From positions 1,178,001-1,242,000 of the forward strand of contig NZ_VTOW01000001.1 of assembly GCF_012184425.1 (NCBI RefSeq): DNA of 64,000 bases, read 5' to 3'. The notes under the pieces are model-generated. The model worked only from the letters and a program-made list of their open reading frames with translations, was not told the DNA's origin and did not search any database. Positions 11,418-20,637 of this stretch are shown one piece after another (the first letter of the stretch is position 1; each line of letters opens with the position of its first letter). Origin of the DNA: Candidatus Manganitrophus noduliformans (GTDB taxonomy: Bacteria > Nitrospirota > Nitrospiria > SBBL01 > Manganitrophaceae). The translations under genes were made by a program, and so were the position numbers.

Positions 11418-12457
11418 ACAGAAAGAAGATGACACTGGCGCGCCATGTCCTGGAGCAGCAAAAATACAGCCCGAAAGCGACGGGGGAGCTCTCCTCGCTG
11501 TTGATCCAGCTTGGCCTGGCCGCGAAAACAATTGTCAGGGAGGTCAGCCGGGCCGGCTTGGTCAACATCCTGGGGCTCACCGGCGAAACCAATGTCCAGG
11601 GGGAAGCGGTCAAGAAGCTCGATCGGTTCGCCAACGAGGTCTTCGTCGAGGCGTTTGGATACGGCGGGCTCCTCTGCACGCTGATTTCCGAGGAGATGGA
11701 AAAACCGCTGCATCTCCCGGAGAACTGCCCGCAGGGCCATTACACCCTTTTGGTCGATCCGATCGACGGATCGTCGAATATCGATGTCAACGGGATTTTC
11801 GGCTCGATCTTCTCCTTTCAAAAGAGACCAGAAGGCGAGGCGCACGGGACACCGGAGGCGCTTCTGCGGAAGGGATCGGAGCAGATCGCGGCCGGCTACA
11901 TCATGTATGGCCCCAGCACGATGCTGGTGTACACTGTCGGGAGTGGGGTTCATGGCTTTACACTTGATCCGGGGGTGGGCGAGTTTTTTCTCTCCCATGA
12001 GAATATCCGGATTCCGACGCGCAGCCGCGCCTACAGCGTGAATCAAGGGAACTATCGCCGATGGGCCCCCGAGGTCCAACGTCTGGTCGATGATTTTAGC
12101 GGGCGAGGGGACGAAGGGGAGCGGGGTTATGCGCTCCGGTATGCGGGATCGCTCTTGGCCGACATTCATCGAATCCTTCTCGAAGGGGGGATTTATCTCT
12201 ACCCGGGGAGTCTGGATCAACCGGAGGGGAAGCTACGGCTCCTTTATGAGGCGGCCCCCCTTGCCTTGGTGGTAGAACAGGCGGGGGGACGCGCCAGCAC
12301 CGGGACCGAGTCGATCCTCGCTCTTCAGCCGAAGAACCTCCATCAACGCGTGCCGCTCTTCATCGGAAGCCCGGAAGAGGTGGCGCGGGCCGAATCGTTC
12401 ATCCGGAGCCGCAGAAGAAAGGGGATCAATGATTCCGGAGGGGAGCGTCTCCCGTGA
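11414..12457 (+). CDS. fbp: fructose-1,6-bisphosphatase, class I
   Basis: A 347-residue class I FBPase that converts fructose-1,6-bisphosphate to fructose-6-P. The metal-binding LVDPIDGSSNIDVN motif lies near residues 114-128, with YIMYGPSTMLVYT and the sugar-binding YLYPGSLDQPEGKLRLLYE further on. Together with PGI and the oxidative enzymes in the same block it would allow triose and hexose phosphates to be recycled to glucose-6-P, favouring a cyclic NADPH-producing pathway over glycolysis. It overlaps glk by four bases. Confidence 0.96.
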   Translation: MNRKKMTLARHVLEQQKYSPKATGELSSLLIQLGLAAKTIVREVSRAGLVNILGLTGETNVQGEAVKKLDRFANEVFVEAFGYGGLLCTLISEEMEKPLHLPENCPQGHYTLLVDPIDGSSNIDVNGIFGSIFSFQKRPEGEAHGTPEALLRKGSEQIAAGYIMYGPSTMLVYTVGSGVHGFTLDPGVGEFFLSHENIRIPTRSRAYSVNQGNYRRWAPEVQRLVDDFSGRGDEGERGYALRYAGSLLADIHRILLEGGIYLYPGSLDQPEGKLRLLYEAAPLALVVEQAGGRASTGTESILALQPKNLHQRVPLFIGSPEEVARAESFIRSRRRKGINDSGGERLP

Positions 12458-12515
12458 GGAGAGAAAAAGACTATGCGCGCCGGATTGCGGCGAACCATTG
12501 CGGAGGAGAGAATCG

Positions 12516-14072
12516 ATGACACGGACATCTGAGATCCATCATGAGCTCGGCACGATGCTTCCGGCGGATGAGTACAACCGGACGCTGATCCACAACGTTC
12601 ACCCGCCCGACTGGGTCAACCCGGAGCCGACGGGGCGATACAACCTCATCGTGATCGGGGCCGGAACGGCGGGGCTGGTGACGGCGGCGGTGGCGGCGGC
12701 GCTCGGCGCGAAGGTGGCGCTGATCGAGCGGCATCTGATGGGGGGGGACTGTCTGAACGTCGGCTGCGTTCCGTCGAAAGGGATGCTCCGCGCCGCGCGC
12801 GCCTGGGCCGATCTTCACCGGGCGGAGGCATTCGGCGCCCAGGTCCCGCCCGGCGTGAAATACGATTTCGCCGAAGCGATGGCCCGGATGCGGCGGCTGC
12901 GGGCGCGGATCAGCCCGAACGATTCGGCGCGACGGTTCCAACAGATGGGGGTCGATGTTTTCCTCGGAGAGGGACAGTTCGTCGCGCCCGATGCCGTCGA
13001 AGTCGGCGGCAAGCGGCTTCTCTTTTCAAAGGCGGTCATCTGCACCGGGGCGCGGGCGGCGGCACCCCCGATCCCCGGCCTGAAGGAGACCGGTTATCTG
13101 ACGAACGAGACCGTCTTTAGTCTCACAGAACTCCCCAGCCGGATTGCAGTGATCGGCGGGGGGCCGATCGGCTGCGAGCTGGCGCAGGCCTTCGCCCGGT
13201 TCGGCAGCCGCGTCACCCTCTTCGAGAAGAACGGCCGAATCCTCCCGCGCGAGGAGGCCGATGCGGCGGGGATCGTCCAGACACGGATGGAAAAAGAGGA
13301 AGTTGCGTTCGTCTTCCATGCGGACCTGCTACGTGCCGAGCGCCGAGGGAGCGAGAAAGTCCTGCCTTACCGATCGAAGGGTGAGGAGAAGGAGTGGGTC
13401 GGCGAGGCGATCCTGATCGGCGTCGGCCGCGCTCCGAATGTGGAAGGGCTCGGCCTGGAGGAGGCGGGGGTTGATTACAATACGAAAACCGGAGTCCGGG
13501 TGAACGCGCGGCTTCAGACGACGAACCCGAAGATCTACTCGGCGGGGGATGTCTGCTTCCCCTATCAGTTCACCCACACCGCCGACGCCCTCGCCCAGAT
13601 CGTCATCCAGAACGCCCTCTTTCCCCATCCGCTCGGCCTTGGCTATGCCGGCACCGATACGTTGATCATTCCCTGGTGCACCTACACCGAGCCGGAGCTG
13701 GCCCATGTCGGTCTCTCGGAAGCCGATGCGAAAGCGAAAGGAATTGAGGTCTCCACCTACACCTATCCTCTCCATGAGGTCGACCGGGCGATCCTCGACG
13801 GAGAGAACGAAGGATTCGCCCGGGTGCATGTCAAAAAGGGAACCGACACGATCGTCGGCGCGACGATCGTCGCCGCGCATGCCGGCGATCTGATCTCCCT
13901 CTTCACCCTGGCGATGAAGGCGGGGGCGGGGCTTGGGACGATCGCCGGAACAATCTTTCCCTACCCGACGCAGGCGGAGGTGGTCAAGAAGGCGGCGACG
14001 CTCTGGCGGAAGAGCACCTTCACCGAAGGGAAGAGAAAAATCTTGATGCGATGGTTTGGCTGGACGCGGTGA
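12516..14072 (+). CDS. FAD-dependent pyridine nucleotide-disulfide oxidoreductase, mercuric reductase-like
   Basis: A 518-residue class I disulfide reductase. It has the FAD Rossmann motif VIGAGTAG near residue 46, the redox pair in DCLNVGCVPSKG near residue 80, an NAD(P) motif VIGGGPIGCE near 210, SAGDVC near 345 and a C-terminal dimerisation domain. It lacks both the N-terminal metal-binding domain and the C-terminal Cys pair of true MerA, so mercury reduction is not supported; the family carries that name mainly by homology. The ATG at 12516 is preceded by GGAGGAGA and gives a normal length. The last 22 bases may overlap the next gene, depending on its start. Confidence 0.85.
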   Translation: MTRTSEIHHELGTMLPADEYNRTLIHNVHPPDWVNPEPTGRYNLIVIGAGTAGLVTAAVAAALGAKVALIERHLMGGDCLNVGCVPSKGMLRAARAWADLHRAEAFGAQVPPGVKYDFAEAMARMRRLRARISPNDSARRFQQMGVDVFLGEGQFVAPDAVEVGGKRLLFSKAVICTGARAAAPPIPGLKETGYLTNETVFSLTELPSRIAVIGGGPIGCELAQAFARFGSRVTLFEKNGRILPREEADAAGIVQTRMEKEEVAFVFHADLLRAERRGSEKVLPYRSKGEEKEWVGEAILIGVGRAPNVEGLGLEEAGVDYNTKTGVRVNARLQTTNPKIYSAGDVCFPYQFTHTADALAQIVIQNALFPHPLGLGYAGTDTLIIPWCTYTEPELAHVGLSEADAKAKGIEVSTYTYPLHEVDRAILDGENEGFARVHVKKGTDTIVGATIVAAHAGDLISLFTLAMKAGAGLGTIAGTIFPYPTQAEVVKKAATLWRKSTFTEGKRKILMRWFGWTR

Positions 14073-14074
14073 GC

Positions 14075-14827
14075 ATGCAGCGGAACGCCGATCGGTCGAA
14101 TGACCTCCCGCGCTTCTTCACGGAATCCGGCGTCGAGATCCCCTCGGTGACCGCCGATCAGATGCGGGAGATCGACCGGATCGCAATGGAGGAGACCGGC
14201 CCGAACCTCTTTCAGATGATGGAGAACGCGGGGCGCAGCCTGGCGCTGATGGCGCTCGATTTTCTCGGAAGGGAGTGGCGGAAGGCGAGGATTACCGTTC
14301 TGGCGGGGGGCGGGGGGAACGGCGGGGGAGGAATCTGCGCCGCGCGCCATCTGGCGAATCGAGGCATTGCCGTCTCCCTCTGCCTGGCAACCGAGCGGCT
14401 CGGCGAAGTTCCCGCGCAGCAGCAGGGGATCTTCCAATCGACGCGAGGAAAAGAGATCGATCCGGATCATCTGAACCGGACCCCGGCCGATCTGATCGTC
14501 GATGCGCTGATCGGCTACGGTTTGACCGACGCGCCGCGCGGCACGGCGGTGGCGCTGATCGGCTGGGCGAACGGGAGCGGGACGCCGATTCTCAGCCTCG
14601 ATCTTCCGAGCGGCCTCGACGCCGCCACCGGCGTTGCATACGGCGAGGCGATCCGTCCGCAGGCAACGCTGACGCTCGCCCTTCCGAAGCGGGGACTGCA
14701 TCCCGATCGGACCGGACCTCTCTTCCTCGCAGATCTCGGCATTCCGGAGGAGACCTATCACCGGGCGGGGGTGGCCTACACGCCGCCTTTCGGAAATCGG
14801 TTTTACATTCCTCTTGTCGTTCGGTAA
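14075..14827 (+). CDS. nnrE: NAD(P)H-hydrate epimerase (YjeF N-terminal domain)
   Basis: The protein (250 aa from this start; an ATG 24 bases upstream would add 8 residues) has the YjeF_N fold: MREIDRIAMEETGPNLFQMMENAGR, then ITVLAGGGGNGGGGICAARHLANRG near residue 80, VDALIGYGL near 145 and SLDLPSGLDA near 175. It epimerises damaged NAD(P)HX so that a dehydratase can repair it. The kinase-like NnrD half found in many bacterial fusions is missing. Its place in an operon rich in NADPH-forming dehydrogenases makes a cofactor-repair role sensible. Confidence 0.88.
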   Translation: MQRNADRSNDLPRFFTESGVEIPSVTADQMREIDRIAMEETGPNLFQMMENAGRSLALMALDFLGREWRKARITVLAGGGGNGGGGICAARHLANRGIAVSLCLATERLGEVPAQQQGIFQSTRGKEIDPDHLNRTPADLIVDALIGYGLTDAPRGTAVALIGWANGSGTPILSLDLPSGLDAATGVAYGEAIRPQATLTLALPKRGLHPDRTGPLFLADLGIPEETYHRAGVAYTPPFGNRFYIPLVVR

Positions 14828-14851
14828 AGAACGGACTCAACGGAGGTCATG

Positions 14852-15955
14852 ATGAAAGCGATTGCCGTTCGGCCTGGACAGCCGAATTCGGTTCACTTGG
14901 CGGAGGTTCCGACCCCCTCGATGGCGTCGATCCCCGACGGCCGGGGGGTGCGGGTTCGGATGCTGCGCGTCGGGATCGACGGAACCGACAAGGAGATCAA
15001 TGAAGGGTTATACGGCGCGCCCCCTCCGGGAGAAGAAATCTTGGTGATCGGCCATGAAGGATTCGGCCGAGTGGAAGAGGTCGGTTCGGAAGTTTCCGAT
15101 CTCTCCCCCGACGACTACGTCGTCCCGATGGTGCGGCGGCCGGGCGGGAGTCTCTACGACCGGATCGGTTTTCCCGACCTGAGCACCGATGAGACCTACT
15201 ATGAGCGGGGGATCAACTTCCTTCACGGCTACCTCGCCGAGGAGGTCGTGGACGATGCCTCTTATCTCGTGAAGGTACCGCCGTCGCTGAAAGAAGTGGG
15301 GGTGCTGGTCGAGCCGACGACGGTGGCCGAGAAGGGGTGGCGGCAGGCGGTGGAGATTCAGCGGCGACTGAGACTCTGGCGGCCGCAACGGACGGCGGTG
15401 CTCGGCGCCGGGACGATCGGCCTTCTGGCGACGCTGATTTTCCGGTTGCGGGGATTCGATGTGACAACCTTTGCTCGAACGAAGAAGCCGTATCTCAACA
15501 CCGATCTGGCCGAGGCGGTGGGGGCCCGTTATTATTCCACGCAGGAGATCTCGCTCCTGGAGGCGGCGAACCGGGAGGGCCCCTTCGACATGATCCTGGA
15601 GGCGACCGGTTATTCTCCGCTCGCCTTCGAGGCGATGGAGGCGGTCGGAAAAAATGGGATCATCATTCTCTCCAGTGTGACGGGGGGCGACCGAAAGGTG
15701 GAAGTCCCGGCCGACCGGATTAACCTGGAATTTGTTCTCGGAAACAAAGTCGCCGTCGGGATCGTCAGCGCGGGCCGCGACGATTTCGAGGCGGCGGTCC
15801 GAGATCTGGCGCATGCCGAGGCGGCCTATCCCGGCTGGCTGAAACGGCTGCTGACCCATGCAGTTCAAGGGTTGGAAAATTACCCCCTTCTCTTCAACGA
15901 TCTGACCGAGGAAAAGGAGGCGATCAAAGTCTACTGCGACATCGCCGAATTCTGA
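14852..15955 (+). CDS. gdh: zinc-type glucose 1-dehydrogenase (medium-chain family)
   Basis: A 367-residue MDR enzyme resembling archaeal glucose dehydrogenases, which oxidise glucose to gluconolactone. The segment GIDGTDKEI at about residues 41-49 corresponds to the CGTDxEI zinc site, but the first Cys is replaced by Asp (D43); H68 and E69 in GHEGFG are kept. The same Cys-to-Asp change is known in Haloferax mediterranei glucose dehydrogenase. The cofactor fold shows [14 protein letters not shown] near residue 180 and the C-terminal domain has [19 protein letters not shown] stands five bases before the ATG at 14852; the ATG at 14849 is too close. It would provide a phosphate-independent NAD(P)H route beside glucokinase. 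Confidence 0.86.
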   Translation: MKAIAVRPGQPNSVHLAEVPTPSMASIPDGRGVRVRMLRVGIDGTDKEINEGLYGAPPPGEEILVIGHEGFGRVEEVGSEVSDLSPDDYVVPMVRRPGGSLYDRIGFPDLSTDETYYERGINFLHGYLAEEVVDDASYLVKVPPSLKEVGVLVEPTTVAEKGWRQAVEIQRRLRLWRPQRTAVLGAGTIGLLATLIFRLRGFDVTTFARTKKPYLNTDLAEAVGARYYSTQEISLLEAANREGPFDMILEATGYSPLAFEAMEAVGKNGIIILSSVTGGDRKVEVPADRINLEFVLGNKVAVGIVSAGRDDFEAAVRDLAHAEAAYPGWLKRLLTHAVQGLENYPLLFNDLTEEKEAIKVYCDIAEF

Positions 15956-15965
15956 GAGGAACAAC

Positions 15966-17807
15966 ATGGCGTATCAACCGATCGAAAACTACGGTCTTAT
16001 CGGAGACATGCATACGGCGGCCCTCGTCGGGATGGACGGGTCGATCGACTGGTTCTGCTTCCCCCACTTCGACTCGCCGAGCGTCTTCGGAGCGATCCTG
16101 GATGATCGAAGAGGGGGACGGTTCAAGATCGCGCCGGTGGACGGCGACACGGCAATCCGGCGCAAGCAGTTCTATTGGCCCGATACCAATATTCTCGTGA
16201 CCCGCTTCCTCTCCGCGGACGGCGTCGGGGAAGTGACCGACTATATGCCGGTCGGGGTCGAATGGCAGGGGCACGGCCGCCACCAACTCGTCCGCCGCGT
16301 CCGGGTCGTCCGGGGAGCGATGAGGTTTCACCTGGAGTGCCGCCCCGCCTTCAACTATGCCCGCGACCGCCACGATGTCCGAATCATCCCGGGCGGGGCC
16401 TGTTTCCATTCGCCGCAGCTTCACCTCGGACTGGCCACCCGGCTCCCGTTGACGCCGGAGGGAGAGGGGGTCGTCTCGGATTTCGTCCTGCGTGAGGGGG
16501 AGAGCGCGACATCGATTCTCCAGGATACCGAGCCGGAAGCGGGCTGCGGGGCGGGATTATCGGAGGAAGAGGCGACGGCGCTTTTCAAGAAAACGGTCGA
16601 ATACTGGCGGCGATGGCTCTCCAAGTGCAACTACAGCGGCCGATGGCGGGAGATGGTCCACCGGTCGGCGCTGGCTCTTAAGCTCCTCACCTTTCAGCCG
16701 ACGGGGGCGATCGTCGCCGCGCCGACCTGTTCTCTTCCGGAGACGATTGGCGGAGGTCGGAATTGGGATTACCGTTACACCTGGATCCGGGATGCCGCCT
16801 TCACCCTTTACGCGTTCATGCGGATCGGATTCACGGAGGAGGCGACGGCGTTTATGCACTGGCTGGAAGCGCGCTGCGCGGAGTTGAACCCGGATGGGTC
16901 GCTTCAGATCATGTACGGGATCGACGGCCGGCATGCGCTGACGGAGGAACATCTCGATCATCTCGAAGGGTACCGGGGATCGCGGCCGGTCCGGATCGGA
17001 AACGGGGCCTACAACCAACTCCAGCTCGACATCTACGGGGAGTTGATCGATTCGGTCTATCTTTATAACAAGTACGGCTCGCCGATTTCATACGATCTCT
17101 GGCGCCATCTCGGCCGACTGATGGAGTATGTCGCCAGCCATTGGGATCGGCCCGATGAGGGGATCTGGGAGATCCGTAGCGGGCGGCAGCACTTTGTCTA
17201 TTCAAAGTTGATGTGCTGGGTGGCGTTCGACAGAGCGCTGCGCCTTGCCGACAAGCGCTCCTTTCCCGCTGATCGGCAGAAGTGGCTCGCCTGCCGCGAT
17301 ATCCTCTATCATCAGATCATGACAGAGGGATGGGATAAAGAGCGGCAAGCGTTCACACAGTACTACGGCGGCCGCGCCCTGGATGCGGCCAATCTTCTGA
17401 TGCCCCTTGTCTTCTTCGTCTCTCCCGACGATCCTCGGATGCGAAAGACGCTGGACGCCGTTCTCAAATCGCCTGAAGAAGGGGGGCTTGTCTCGAACAG
17501 TCTGGTCTACCGTTACAATGTTCGGGATCTGCCCGACGGCTTTAACGAGGTGGAGGGGACATTCAACATGTGCACCTTCTGGCTGGTCGAGGCGATGGCG
17601 CGGGCCGGACGTTCCGACCCGGAGAGGCTCGATACCGCCCGGTTGATCTTCGAGCAGATGCTCGGCTATTCGAACCACCTCGGCCTCTTCGCCGAGGAGA
17701 CCGGGCCGAGCGGCGAGGCGCTCGGCAACTTCCCGCAAGCCTTCACCCATCTCGCCCTGATCAGCGCCGCTTTCAACCTCGACCGGGCGCTCGGAAATTG
17801 GCGATAA
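15966..17807 (+). CDS. GH15 glycoside hydrolase (glucoamylase/trehalase-like)
   Basis: A 613-residue protein of the bacterial GH15 group that includes glucoamylases and trehalases. The N-terminal part ([20 protein letters not shown], then [18 protein letters not shown]) is the characteristic beta-sandwich start, and the (alpha/alpha)6 barrel follows, with the acid-site region [12 protein letters not shown] near residue 263 and [17 protein letters not shown] near 528 near the second catalytic Glu. No signal peptide is visible, so it probably acts in the cytoplasm on trehalose, glycogen fragments or maltodextrin. It starts ten bases after gdh and is the last gene of the block. Confidence 0.92.
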   Translation: MAYQPIENYGLIGDMHTAALVGMDGSIDWFCFPHFDSPSVFGAILDDRRGGRFKIAPVDGDTAIRRKQFYWPDTNILVTRFLSADGVGEVTDYMPVGVEWQGHGRHQLVRRVRVVRGAMRFHLECRPAFNYARDRHDVRIIPGGACFHSPQLHLGLATRLPLTPEGEGVVSDFVLREGESATSILQDTEPEAGCGAGLSEEEATALFKKTVEYWRRWLSKCNYSGRWREMVHRSALALKLLTFQPTGAIVAAPTCSLPETIGGGRNWDYRYTWIRDAAFTLYAFMRIGFTEEATAFMHWLEARCAELNPDGSLQIMYGIDGRHALTEEHLDHLEGYRGSRPVRIGNGAYNQLQLDIYGELIDSVYLYNKYGSPISYDLWRHLGRLMEYVASHWDRPDEGIWEIRSGRQHFVYSKLMCWVAFDRALRLADKRSFPADRQKWLACRDILYHQIMTEGWDKERQAFTQYYGGRALDAANLLMPLVFFVSPDDPRMRKTLDAVLKSPEEGGLVSNSLVYRYNVRDLPDGFNEVEGTFNMCTFWLVEAMARAGRSDPERLDTARLIFEQMLGYSNHLGLFAEETGPSGEALGNFPQAFTHLALISAAFNLDRALGNWR

Positions 17808-17881
17808 AACCAAGGCGGAAAGTGCGCATCGGAACGAACCGCCTTTCCAAAAATCCCGATCTGTTATATCGATCGTCAATG

Positions 17882-17976
17882 AAGCCCCCTGGTGCAGGGG
17901 GGCTTGGAATGCCGCGATCCATTGCTTCTGCTTCCACCTGAATCCTGCAACCGCGATCTTAACGACTGCAGGATTC
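17882..17976. terminator. two hairpins between convergent genes
   Basis: The first stem is AAGCCCCC (17882-17889) with GGGGGCTT (17898-17905). The second is GAATCCTGCA (17940-17949) with TGCAGGATTC (17967-17976). They lie between the end of the GH15 gene on the + strand and the end of the secreted protein gene on the - strand. Neither has a long T-run, but the position suits transcription termination from both sides. Confidence 0.55.
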
Positions 17977-17987
17977 AGGGATAGGGT

Positions 17988-19589
17988 TCAGTGTAACGAG
18001 TAGACGGCCACATCATGATGAAGAGGATCAAACTGATACAGCTTGATTCTTTGAGGCGCGTCGTAATTCAGGATGGTTTCAACATTGTGTCTGCCGAGGG
18101 TGATTCCATCTGCGGAAGCCGGTGGGACGATAATCGAATTAAGCGGCAGGGCCGTGTTCATCCACCAATGGACGCGGCCGAAGGTGTGGGAGCCGCCCGG
18201 CCCCCCCGATTGCTGGAACTGATTTTCCCATCCCCGCGAGCCGCCAAAGTCGACATTGACGTACGCGTGGATGAAGTGATCGCCGTTAAGCACGGTCGCT
18301 TTGAAGATAGCGCCGGGGCCTCTCCAATTGTTGAAGCTGGTCGCATTGGCGTACAGGGTATTGTTCAGGTAGACTAAGGTGATGTCCGAGTTCGGATCCG
18401 CCTGAACGCCGCGCGGCAGACGCGTGCGGTCACTCCAATCGCGGAAGGAGATCAGCGCGTCGGAGATCAATTCAACCACCTGACCGGCGCTTGCCGAACG
18501 CGCGTCGCGCAAGGCTTGCCACATGCGTTTTGCCGGCGCGAGTTCGCCGATCTTGCCGATTGCGTACAGCTTGCTGGCTTCGTCCTGACGGGGGTTGGCG
18601 CCGAAGGTCGAAGTTTCCCACCACAACAGATCTCGCATCACGCCGGTTTCGTCCGGCGCCGCCTTGGCGAGCTTCTCCGTGACCTGAACGCGAGGCGGGT
18701 GAATACGCCAGCCCCATGTATAGGTTAGGTTGTAATATTTCGCCGGCGCATGCTTGACCTTGATTACATAGCGGTGACCGTCTGACATGGGATAGAAAGT
18801 GGCATCCATCCCGACGTGAGGCATGGGCGGCATGCCCGGCATGCTTAACGAGGGATCGTCAAAGTACATCACGAACGGCGAGAAATCGTCCGCGCCGCCA
18901 TTGAGGACGTCAATGGTATAGGTCGCCGTCCACGGGACATCACGGACGGCGCTGTCGTCCAACAGAGCAGTATCAGATTCGATATGGTTGTCGTACCAGA
19001 TCTGATGGATGTTTACGTTGCCGCCGATTTTGCCCCCCCGCGCATCGAAAATAGGGGTCACAACACCGACCTTGTCGGGACCGTTGTAGTGCAGTAACGG
19101 AAATCCGCTGTACGCCCTGTTTGCAATCGGGTTTCCTTCCAGGATGTCCAAAGCGGATTGAATCTTCTGCTGATCGACAGTCCCTTTCTTGGCCGCACTC
19201 TGGATCTCCTTGAGAAGCTGTTCCAGATCGTCCTTCGGTGAAATCTTTGGGATTGGGCTGATTTGTACTTCTCCGTCAATTAGGTTGAAGGGAATCGTGG
19301 GTGTGGAAGGGAGCGTATTAACCATTTCGACGCCCAGTCCATCAAGCATGTTGCCCTCAACGTAAGGAAGTTCGTTATCCATACCGGACGGCAGAGGGGT
19401 TGTCGCCGAGATAATTTTGGTTGTAAGCGACCCGTCGGGCTCCTTCGTCGTAAATTGAGATTCTACGGTTCCCATCGTGGCCATGGGTCGCGGTTGGGGG
19501 CTGGGATGCTGTGCCATAGAGGTTGTTGTGATTAAGCCAAAAACGACTCCCAGCGCGAAGGAGCTTAAATACTGTCTATTTCTACTCAT
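17988..19589 (-). CDS. large secreted protein of unknown function
   Basis: A 533-residue protein with a signal peptide (about residues 1-26, cleavage probably after TTSMA). I do not recognise a family. After a linker with a charged helical patch around residues 115-155 (DDLEQLLKEIQSAAKKG), the rest is rich in Trp, Asn, Tyr and Pro and has segments such as VNIHQIWYDNHIESD, HRYVIKVKHAPAKYYNLTY and HFIHAYVNVDFGGSRGWE, suggesting a beta-rich extracellular fold. There are no Cys residues in the mature part and no haem motif. It stands alone, convergent with the GH15 gene, and its codon use and GC are somewhat lower than the preceding block, as expected of an accessory gene. Confidence 0.8.
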   Translation of the reverse strand: MSRNRQYLSSFALGVVFGLITTTSMAQHPSPQPRPMATMGTVESQFTTKEPDGSLTTKIISATTPLPSGMDNELPYVEGNMLDGLGVEMVNTLPSTPTIPFNLIDGEVQISPIPKISPKDDLEQLLKEIQSAAKKGTVDQQKIQSALDILEGNPIANRAYSGFPLLHYNGPDKVGVVTPIFDARGGKIGGNVNIHQIWYDNHIESDTALLDDSAVRDVPWTATYTIDVLNGGADDFSPFVMYFDDPSLSMPGMPPMPHVGMDATFYPMSDGHRYVIKVKHAPAKYYNLTYTWGWRIHPPRVQVTEKLAKAAPDETGVMRDLLWWETSTFGANPRQDEASKLYAIGKIGELAPAKRMWQALRDARSASAGQVVELISDALISFRDWSDRTRLPRGVQADPNSDITLVYLNNTLYANATSFNNWRGPGAIFKATVLNGDHFIHAYVNVDFGGSRGWENQFQQSGGPGGSHTFGRVHWWMNTALPLNSIIVPPASADGITLGRHNVETILNYDAPQRIKLYQFDPLHHDVAVYSLH

Positions 19590-20069
19590 TGTCTTTCTCC
19601 TTGTTTTTGTATTTGATAGGATGATTCCTTAATAAGTTTCCAAATCGGACTGATAAAAACTTCTTCTGACGAGCAAAAGTAGCATGACGCGAAATGATGA
19701 GGTTTTGATGAAGGAGATGTGAAATTTCGATGAAGAACGCCTTCAAGAGGGGGCCGACCGAATGAACAAGCCGCCGATAAAGAAAATGGTTTCGGTATCC
19801 CAGTCTACATTTACGATTTACGGCGGATTTGTTTATGTGTACTTAGCAGCAATATGATTATGAAAGAATATCCCAAGGCGGGATAATGGCCAGGAAGGGT
19901 ATTGGCTTCGGCATGTGGCGGTCGATGAATTCGATATGATGAAGATGCAATTCAAGCCCGGAGTGGCCCACAACTTTATGCCGACCCCTCCGCCGAAGTG
20001 CAAATGAAGCATCGGCCAAGGGAAGAGAGAGGCCAACTGGTTTCTATACTTCGCAATAAAGAGCAAGGC
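19590..20069. other. 480-base non-coding stretch with one operator-like motif
   Basis: The AT content is higher than in neighbouring DNA. It contains the motif GGTATCCCAGTCTACA at 19794-19809 (listed separately). Between 19864 and 19996 one frame reads as a possible fragment ending in PTPPPKCK and a stop, but no start or family could be recognised. No other gene is supported. Confidence 0.5.
19794..19809. promoter_or_regulatory. KGTA-N8-TACA motif, copy A
   Basis: The sequence GGTATCCCAGTCTACA matches the shared consensus found in other intergenic regions (see 21529, 24132, 36614, 42625 and 46385). It lies 205 bases upstream of the secreted-protein gene on the - strand and about 260 bases before the membrane-protein gene on the + strand. 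Confidence 0.4.
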
Positions 20070-20543
20070 ATGGAAGAGAAAAAAGGGCCACCGCTATCTG
20101 GATGTCGCTTTTTCATTGTGCTGTTCGTTGCCGCTTTTGTGCTGAACTGGTTTTGGGAGATGTTTCAGATGGTGGCTTACACCGAGATGGCGGGGCAACC
20201 ATGGCGGGAGACAGCGCTTCGCTGCACTGTTGCCAGTATCGGAGACGCGCTCCTCACCCTCGGCGCGGGTCTGCTTTTGGCGTGGCGGTTTAAACATCGG
20301 GGAGCAAGAACCAGGCGGGTTTACTTGCAGGGCGCATTCATCGGGGCGGCCTGCGCCGTGGCGATTGAGTGGATCGCCATTTTTTGGGGGCGCTGGTCCT
20401 ATTCTGATCGGATGCCGCAGATTCCATGGCTCGGCGTGGGACTCTGGCCGATTCTGCAGCTGACCCTATTGATACCGGCTGCCTTGTGGATCGCCGCGGG
20501 GTGGAGCGGACGTCCCAACCGCTTGTCTTCAAGAGGTGTTTGA
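20070..20543 (+). CDS. small integral membrane protein, unknown
   Basis: From the ATG at 20070 the protein has 157 residues and four hydrophobic segments (about 14-32, 50-72, 87-106 and 118-140). The motifs FVLNWFWEMFQM near residue 21 and WSYSDRMPQIPWLGVGLWPI near residue 108 are conserved-looking, but I cannot name the family. The ribosome site is weak (GAGCAAGG). An in-frame ATG 72 bases upstream would add a charged N-terminus with no support. It has no close partner: an HD-GYP gene converges on it. Confidence 0.7.
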   Translation: MEEKKGPPLSGCRFFIVLFVAAFVLNWFWEMFQMVAYTEMAGQPWRETALRCTVASIGDALLTLGAGLLLAWRFKHRGARTRRVYLQGAFIGAACAVAIEWIAIFWGRWSYSDRMPQIPWLGVGLWPILQLTLLIPAALWIAAGWSGRPNRLSSRGV

Positions 20544-20637
20544 GCGGTCTGGGACGCCAGTGTTGCGATGTGTGTCCTTCGGGGCAAATGGCGAACAGTC
20601 GTATTCTTCTCGGCAGGGCCGACACGCATCCTCCCCC

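Noticed and set aside
12516-14072. True mercuric reductase
   Set aside because: The protein lacks the C-terminal Cys pair and the metal-binding domain, and no mer regulator or transporter is nearby.
19864-19996. Short reading frame ending PTPPPKCK before the membrane-protein gene
   Set aside because: It has no start codon or recognisable family; it may be a decayed gene end but the evidence is too thin.
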